Source of the DNA: Phocaeicola faecicola
Lineage (GTDB): Bacteria > Bacteroidota > Bacteroidia > Bacteroidales > Bacteroidaceae
NCBI RefSeq assembly: GCF_013618865.1
Contig: NZ_JABSOE010000047.1
Span: 1-37,903, forward strand
Length of the DNA stretch: 37,903 nucleotides
Direction: 5' to 3'
Shown piece after piece: positions 33,421 to 37,903 of this stretch. The translations under genes were made by a program, and so were the position numbers. The notes beneath the pieces were generated by a model, which had not been told where the DNA came from, ran no database searches, and saw nothing but the letters and a program-made list of their open reading frames with translations. Each line of letters opens with the position of its first letter. The first letter of the stretch is position 1.

Positions 33421-34511
33421 TGGGAGGCATTGCTATGGACTATATGAAAGACATCCGGGAAATATCGGACGAACAGGCGGTAATCCTCTGGCAAGCCTCA
33501 CGGTTGAGCCTGTCGGGAAAATACGAGAAAGCGCCCGAAATCCTCAGCGTGAAAGGTTCCGTTATCGGCACGCTGGGAAATTTCAGCGCATCCATCGGAA
33601 AGGCCAAAAGCAAGAAGACATTCAATGTGTCGGCTATCGTGGCTGCTGCATTGAAGAACGGCACGGTACTCCGGTATGCGGCTGAACTTCCCGAAGCCAA
33701 GCGGAAAGTACTTTACGTTGATACGGAACAAAGCCCTCACCACTGCCTGAATGTGATGGAACGCATCATGCGCATGGCAGGGCTGCCCGATGACAGGGAC
33801 AACGAGAACCTTGAGTTCCTTGCCCTGCGGAAATATACGCCGGAGCAGCGCATAAGGATTGTCGAACAGGCAATCTACCATACGCCGAACCTTGGTCTGG
33901 TGGTGATAGACGGTATCCGTGACATGGTGTATGACATCAACAGCCCCAGCGAATCGACACGCATCATATCGAAACTGATGCAGTGGACGGACGACAGGCA
34001 GATACATATCCACACGATACTCCACCAGAACAAGGGCGATGAGAACGCGAGGGGACATATCGGCACGGAACTGAACAACAAGGCTGAAACCGTGCTGCTC
34101 GTTGAAAAGGACAAGAGCAACGGGGACATAAGCAAGGTTTCCGCCATGCACATCCGTGCGATGGACTTCGAACCGTTTGCCTTCCGTATCAATGACAGGG
34201 CATTGCCTGAACTGATAGAGGATTACCAGACAGAAGCCAAAGCACCCGGCAGACCCCAAGGCGAAAGGTTTGATGCCTGCAAGGACATTTCCGAGCAACA
34301 ACACCGGATAGCACTGGAAGCAGCATTTTCGTTGCAGGACGAATACGGATATAAGGAACTGGGCAAAGCATTGAAAGAGTCGTATGCCTTGGTGGGTGTT
34401 CCGTTAAGCGACAACAAGCTGGTCAAACTCATCACAGTGTTGAAGAACAAGCGGATGATAGTGCAGGAGAATGGCAGGAAGTACAGGTACATGCCGGATT
34501 TCCACTATTGA
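33420..34511 (+). CDS. RepA-like AAA (AAA_25) ATPase, probable replicative helicase
   Basis: A 363-residue RecA-fold ATPase resembling plasmid RepA helicases, which unwind DNA at plasmid origins. The Walker A region is GKAKSKKT (60-67); the Gly before the catalytic Lys is replaced by Lys, an atypical form that should be checked. Walker B is LGLVVIDGIRD with Asp164. HTILHQNKGDENARGHIGTEL is the sensor-like segment. The C-terminal 80 residues look like a DNA-binding tail. It is coupled to the DUF3853 gene. With the downstream primase it would provide replication of the excised circle. Confidence 0.82.
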   Translation: MGGIAMDYMKDIREISDEQAVILWQASRLSLSGKYEKAPEILSVKGSVIGTLGNFSASIGKAKSKKTFNVSAIVAAALKNGTVLRYAAELPEAKRKVLYVDTEQSPHHCLNVMERIMRMAGLPDDRDNENLEFLALRKYTPEQRIRIVEQAIYHTPNLGLVVIDGIRDMVYDINSPSESTRIISKLMQWTDDRQIHIHTILHQNKGDENARGHIGTELNNKAETVLLVEKDKSNGDISKVSAMHIRAMDFEPFAFRINDRALPELIEDYQTEAKAPGRPQGERFDACKDISEQQHRIALEAAFSLQDEYGYKELGKALKESYALVGVPLSDNKLVKLITVLKNKRMIVQENGRKYRYMPDFHY

Positions 34512-34527
34512 GCCGCTTCTTCACAAT

Positions 34528-34676
34528 CACTTCACTTTATTCTCCGGGTCTATATATTAGGATAAAGCGAAGTGGTTCAGGGGCACACCCAACCGCTTCA
34601 CTTTAAGCCGTATCCTATATATACGACAATAAAGTGAAGTGGTTATACAGCCAGTAACCTATAAACAGGTACTGGC
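34528..34676. repeat. Iteron-like inverted repeat cluster, candidate origin
   Basis: Four related copies of CACTTCACTTTAT alternate in orientation: plus 34528-34540, minus 34562-34577, plus 34591-34605, minus 34629-34644. The spacers carry mirror-image TATATATTAGGATA (34551-34564) and TATCCTATATATA (34611-34623). A further hairpin, GCCAGTAACCT with AGGTACTGGC, lies at 34650-34676. The cluster fills the gap between the RepA-like ATPase and primase genes. It could be a replication origin or a regulator binding region. Confidence 0.65.
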
Positions 34677-34716
34677 GAAAAGAAAAACAAACAATAACCG
34701 TTAAAGACAATCATTT

Positions 34717-35682
34717 ATGGACATACAGACAGCAAAACAAATCAGGCTGGAAGAATACCTTCACAGCTTGGGATATAGCCCGGTGAAGCAACAGGGTATC
34801 AATCTCTGGTACAAATCACCGTTCAGGGAAGAAACCGAAGCATCGTTCAAGGTGAACACCGAGCGGAACCAATGGTATGATTTTGCGCTCGGCAAGGGCG
34901 GCGACATCATTGCACTGGCTTCGCACCTCTACGCAACGGACAGCGTGCCGTACCTTTTGAAACGCATAGAGGAACAGGTACCGCACGTGCGCCCCGTTTC
35001 TTTTTCTTTCTCTTTTCGCAAGCAGTCATTTACAGAGCCGAGTTTCCAACAGTTGGAAATTGTGCCGCTTTCTTCTCCTGCCTTGCTCGCTTACTTGCAG
35101 GAAAGGGGAATAAATCCGGCACTGGCGAAAAAAGAATGTAAGGAAGCGCGGTTTACGCACAACGGCAAACGGTACTTCGCCATTGCATTTCCCAACATGT
35201 CGGGCGGCTATGAAATCCGCAACCGATATTTCAAGGGCTGTATCGCACCGAAGGAAATATCCCACATCAGACAGTCGGGAGAGCCAAAGGGCACGTGTTT
35301 CATTTTCGAGGGATTTATGGACTACCTCTCATTTCTGACCCTACGGCTCGAAAACTGTCCGCAACACCCTGACTTCGACAGGCAGGATTACATGGTTCTG
35401 AACTCTGTTGCCAATGTTTCCAAAGCACTTTATCCATTGGGAAGCTATGAGCGAATCCACTGTTTTTTTGACAATGACCGTGCAGGAATGGAAGCCCTTC
35501 AGCAAATCCGCAAGGAATACGACAACACCCGGAATATACGGGACGCTTCACAAATCTACAGCGGATGCAAAGACCTGAACGAGTATTTGCAGAAACGCAT
35601 GGCGGATAGAAAAGAGCAAATGCAATCCGTCAAAAAGAGGAATGATGCGTTATCCAAGAAATCGAAAGGCTTCCGGTTATAG
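34717..35682 (+). CDS. Toprim-domain DNA primase of the mobilizable element
   Basis: A 321-residue primase. The N-terminal part has the CHC2 zinc-finger shape (LWYKSPFREETEASF to YDFALGKGGDIIAL, about 30-66), but its zinc-binding cysteines are missing. The Toprim domain starts at about 193 with TCFIFEGFMDYLSF, giving Glu198, and HCFFDNDRAGMEA, giving Asp252 and Asp254, so the metal site is complete. The basic tail KKRNDALSKKSKGFRL may bind DNA. NBU elements carry a primase in the same place, beside the relaxase gene. It lies just after the iteron-like cluster. Confidence 0.88.
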   Translation: MDIQTAKQIRLEEYLHSLGYSPVKQQGINLWYKSPFREETEASFKVNTERNQWYDFALGKGGDIIALASHLYATDSVPYLLKRIEEQVPHVRPVSFSFSFRKQSFTEPSFQQLEIVPLSSPALLAYLQERGINPALAKKECKEARFTHNGKRYFAIAFPNMSGGYEIRNRYFKGCIAPKEISHIRQSGEPKGTCFIFEGFMDYLSFLTLRLENCPQHPDFDRQDYMVLNSVANVSKALYPLGSYERIHCFFDNDRAGMEALQQIRKEYDNTRNIRDASQIYSGCKDLNEYLQKRMADRKEQMQSVKKRNDALSKKSKGFRL

Positions 35683-35853
35683 CCCACTATAACTACACGC
35701 TTCGCTTTCGTAGTTGTGGGCTCTCCCGAGGGGCTTAGGACGCTGCCCTAAGAACCCGGCAAGAGCTTTCAGCCCTATGCAGCCCGACCAAAGAGTGACC
35801 CTCTCTTTGGAAACTCCGCTTATGGGTTACACCCCTAAGACCCCCCTGCGGTT
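35681..35853. other. Candidate oriT upstream of the relaxase gene
   Basis: A compact non-coding region with several inverted repeats: AGCCCAC with GTGGGCT and AACTAC with GTAGTT (35681-35722), CTTAGG with CCTAAG (35734-35752), and CCAAAGAG with CTCTTTGG (35788-35810). It is unlike the A/T-rich spacers elsewhere and ends at the relaxase gene. Mobilizable elements usually have oriT directly upstream of mob. The nick site cannot be assigned from sequence alone. Confidence 0.6.
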
Positions 35854-35907
35854 ATGAGCGGGAAGCAGCAAACAAAATTAGTAATAACCGAATCAAAAAT
35901 TGAAAAG

Positions 35908-37311
35908 ATGGCAACAAAATCAAGCATACATATCAAGCCTTGCAACGTGGCATCAAGCGAGGCTCATAACCGGAGAACTGCCGAGTATATGCGCAACATC
36001 GGCAAGTCCAAAATTTACATCGTGCCTGACCTTACGCCTGATAATGAACAGTGGATAAATCCGGATTTCGGCAGTCCCGAATTGCAGACGCACTATGAGA
36101 ACATCAAACGCATGGTCAAGGAAAAAACAGGACGCGCCATGCAGGAAAAGGAGCGTGAGCGCAAAGGGAAGAACGGAAAAATTATCAAGGTGGCGGGATG
36201 CTCGCCCATCCGTGAGGGAGTATTGCTCATCAGACCGGACACCACGCTGGAGGATGTGCGTAAATTCGGTGAAGAATGCCAAAAACGCTGGGGCATCACA
36301 CCGCTCCAAATTTTCCTGCACAAAGACGAAGGACATTGGCTGAACGGACAGCCTGACCCGGAGGACAAAGAGAGTTTCCAAGTAGGAGAAAGATGGTTCA
36401 AGCCGAATTACCATGCCCATATTGTATTTGACTGGATGAACCATGATACAGGAAAGAGCCGAAAGCTCAATGATGAGGACATGACCGAAATGCAAAGCTT
36501 GGCATCCGACATTCTGTTGATGGAGCGTGGACAGTCAAAGGCCGTAACAGGCAAAGAACATCTGGAGAGGAACGATTTTATCATTGAGAAACAAAAAGCC
36601 GAACTGCAACGCATTGAAGCCGTAAAGCGGCATAAGGAACAGCAAGTGAATCTTGCCGAACAAGAACTCCGTCAGGTGAAATCGGAAATACGCACGGACA
36701 AGCTCAAAGGCGCAGCCACCGATGCCGCTACGGTCATTGTAAGCGGAGTAGGTTCTCTTTTCGGCAGCGGAAAAATGAAGAAGCTGGAGCAGTCCAATGA
36801 AGTATTGCATCAGGAAATAGCCAAACGGGATAAGGGAATTGATGACCTGAAAGCCCAAATGCGACACATGCAGGAACAGCACGGCAAGCAGATACGCAAC
36901 CTGCAAGGAATACACAATCAGGAACTTGAAGCCAAAGACAAGGAAATATCACGGCTGAATACCTTGCTTGAAAAGGCTTTCAAGTGGTTTCCGATGCTCA
37001 GGGAGATGTTGAGGATGGAAAAGTTGTGCGCTGCCATCGGCTTCACCAAAGAAATGATAGAGAGCCTTCTGACAAAGAAAGAAGCTATCAGATGCAATGG
37101 CAGGATTTATTCCGAAGAGCACAGGCGGAAGTTTGACATCAAGAATGATATTTTCAAAGTAGAAAAGAATCCAACCGATGACGGCAAACTGGTTCTGACC
37201 ATAAACAGGCGGCCGATTGGAGAATGGTTCAAAGAACAATTGGAAAAATTACAGCAAGGACTACGTAAATCAGCAGAAGAACCAAGAAAAAGTAGAGGAT
37301 TTAGGATGTAA
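35908..37311 (+). CDS. MobV/Pre-like relaxase
   Basis: About 467 residues if started at ATG 35908 (MATKSSIHIKPCNVASSEAHN), the usual start of Bacteroides Mob proteins; ATG 35854 gives 18 more residues and cannot be excluded. The relaxase domain holds IFLHKDEGHW (His138) and KPNYHAHIVFDW, with the HxH metal pair His169 and His171. The relaxase would nick at oriT and lead the strand into a helper conjugation machine. From about 220 to 370 there is a long coiled coil (EQQVNLAEQELRQVKSEIR, QIRNLQGIHNQELEAKDKE). The C-terminus is basic. It is the last full gene of the element in view. Confidence 0.85.
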   Translation: MATKSSIHIKPCNVASSEAHNRRTAEYMRNIGKSKIYIVPDLTPDNEQWINPDFGSPELQTHYENIKRMVKEKTGRAMQEKERERKGKNGKIIKVAGCSPIREGVLLIRPDTTLEDVRKFGEECQKRWGITPLQIFLHKDEGHWLNGQPDPEDKESFQVGERWFKPNYHAHIVFDWMNHDTGKSRKLNDEDMTEMQSLASDILLMERGQSKAVTGKEHLERNDFIIEKQKAELQRIEAVKRHKEQQVNLAEQELRQVKSEIRTDKLKGAATDAATVIVSGVGSLFGSGKMKKLEQSNEVLHQEIAKRDKGIDDLKAQMRHMQEQHGKQIRNLQGIHNQELEAKDKEISRLNTLLEKAFKWFPMLREMLRMEKLCAAIGFTKEMIESLLTKKEAIRCNGRIYSEEHRRKFDIKNDIFKVEKNPTDDGKLVLTINRRPIGEWFKEQLEKLQQGLRKSAEEPRKSRGFRM

Positions 37312-37347
37312 TTCGATGGTACTTGATTGGATTTCAATAAAATTCTG

Positions 37348-37355
37348 TATTTTTG
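37348..37355 (+). promoter_or_regulatory. -7 promoter-like box before the tandem repeat
   Basis: TATTTTTG fits TAnnTTTG. A transcript from here would start near 37362 and cover the 18-bp tandem repeat. No gene with a clear start follows. Confidence 0.4.
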
Positions 37356-37380
37356 TAGATGGATTGAGGTAACTCTTTCC

Positions 37381-37452
37381 AAGACATACGAGAAAAACAA
37401 GACATACGAGAAAAACAAGACATACGAGAAAAACAAGACATACGAGAAAAAG
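37381..37452 (+). repeat. Tandem repeat, four copies of an 18-bp unit
   Basis: AAGACATACGAGAAAAAC occurs four times in a row at 37381, 37399, 37417 and 37435, the last copy ending in G. The unit length is a multiple of three. No conserved start codon is linked to it, so it is best treated as a non-coding repeat. Confidence 0.95.
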
Positions 37453-37831
37453 AAGAAGCGTTATGCTTATCTTGTAAGTTGAAAACCTGGAAAATTTCAT
37501 AAAGCCAATAATAATAAACTAAAAATCAATCAAATATAAATAAATACATATTCAATTTCAAGGAACAAAACAGAAACAAAATGGTCTTTTTTAGCGATTC
37601 TGTGTTTTTTTGGCAATAACCATTATAGGGTGACTCCACCTCGCCCTCTTTCAATTTTCCAATCATACCGCCCCTCTGCGACATCGCCAACCTCTTTGAG
37701 TGTGTGGCGATGTTTTATTTCGTCAAAGGGCTGTCTCTCCGCATAGTCACAATACCATGGAAAGAAAAAATGCTTATGTCTTATCCTGATATAGGTAGAC
37801 ACATTTACAAACTAATAAATGTGTTACTATT
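37453..37831. other. Intergenic region with no recognised gene
   Basis: A mostly A/T-rich stretch with no convincing CDS. It holds a terminator-like hairpin at 37681-37720 and, just before the last start codon, an inverted repeat ACACATTT with AAATGTGT at about 37799-37823, possibly the end of an insertion sequence or an operator. Confidence 0.5.
37681..37720 (+). terminator. Hairpin terminator downstream of the relaxase region
   Basis: A 9-bp stem ACATCGCCA with TGGCGATGT around 15 nt, followed by TTTATTT. It could end a transcript from the 37348 box. Confidence 0.55.
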
Positions 37832-37903
37832 ATGACTTCAAAACGAAAGCTTTATCGTGAAGATGAAAAACTGTTTTTTCTTCACTCTTACTACCAATCA
37901 GGT
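37832..37903 (+). CDS. Start of a partial gene at the window edge, possibly a transposase
   Basis: ATG 37832 opens a frame of 24 codons to the edge, starting MTSKRKLYREDEKLFFLHSY. The basic start followed by a helix ending YYQSG resembles the N-terminal helix-turn-helix of IS-type transposases. An inverted repeat precedes it. The fragment is too short to prove this. Confidence 0.35.
   Translation, partial: MTSKRKLYREDEKLFFLHSYYQSG

Larger units (their letters stand above)
29041..37903 (+). mobile_element. Integrative mobilizable element, NBU-like layout, right end not in window
   Basis: The left border is the tRNA 3'-end remnant. Reading right there is a tyrosine integrase, two cargo genes, a helix-turn-helix protein of the DUF3853 type, a RepA-like ATPase, a Toprim primase, a hairpin-rich region and a MobV-like relaxase, all on one strand. 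No type IV secretion genes are present, so it can be mobilised only with help from another conjugative element. Bacteroides NBU elements share the integrase-primase-relaxase order. The right attachment site is expected beyond 37903. Integration is inferred from structure, not demonstrated. Confidence 0.8.

Noticed and set aside
37381..37452. CRISPR-like array
   Set aside because: The copies are directly adjacent without spacers and no cas genes are present.
37270..37500. Minus-strand frame encoding repeats of FLVCLV, like a small membrane peptide
   Set aside because: It overlaps the 3' end of the relaxase gene, has no promoter box, and its repetition only reflects the 18-bp tandem repeat.
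37573..37620. Short frame MVFFSDSVFFWQ after mob
   Set aside because: Only 12 codons, with no supporting promoter or similarity.

Overview
The window looks like a chromosomal segment of a gut Bacteroidales, most likely Bacteroides or Phocaeicola. It has a SusC/SusD pair, Bacteroidetes-type lipoproteins, many TAnnTTTG promoter boxes and no Shine-Dalgarno pattern. The right-hand 8.9 kb is an integrated mobilizable element that runs off the window. No species name can be proved from the sequence alone.

Layout. 1-2918: 3' part of a SusC-type TonB-dependent receptor and its SusD lipoprotein, closed by a hairpin terminator. 2980-4213 (minus): an MTA/SAH nucleosidase-luxS pair, two consecutive steps of S-adenosylhomocysteine recycling. 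4312-6804: a large YfhO-type membrane protein. 6897-15408: a surface-glycan locus with one minus operon of two paralogous GT4 enzymes plus a GT2, a divergent fucosyltransferase-like gene, and a second minus operon (Wzx-type flippase, DUF5672 protein, GT-B and GT-A transferases). No initiating sugar-phosphate transferase, Wzy polymerase or nucleotide-sugar pathway gene is visible, so the set probably depends on functions encoded elsewhere.

15496-27536 is mostly housekeeping: metG, a YifB/ComM ATPase, a thioredoxin-fold lipoprotein without its CxxC, a TPR lipoprotein with an OmpA-like segment, xerD, aroQ, pyk, an O-methyltransferase, rbfA and a LolC/E-type permease. A von Willebrand A lipoprotein follows on the minus strand (27675-28826).

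At 29041-29056 there is a 16-bp piece matching the 3' end of a tRNA (T-loop end, T-stem, acceptor strand) on the minus strand, with its terminator still attached on the left. This is the expected left attachment site of a tRNA-targeting element. From there rightwards: tyrosine integrase, a two-gene cargo module (DUF1016/YhcG PD-(D/E)XK nuclease plus an unrecognised coiled-coil protein), a DUF3853 helix-turn-helix protein, a RepA-like ATPase, an iteron-like repeat cluster, a Toprim primase, a hairpin-rich oriT candidate and a MobV-like relaxase. This gene order resembles the NBU family of Bacteroides mobilizable units. After the relaxase come an 18-bp tandem repeat, a terminator, and the first 24 codons of a gene that may be a transposase.

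The most interesting parts are the nuclease/partner cargo, the iteron-like cluster between helicase and primase, the oriT candidate, and the in-frame palindromic repeats inside the nuclease gene.
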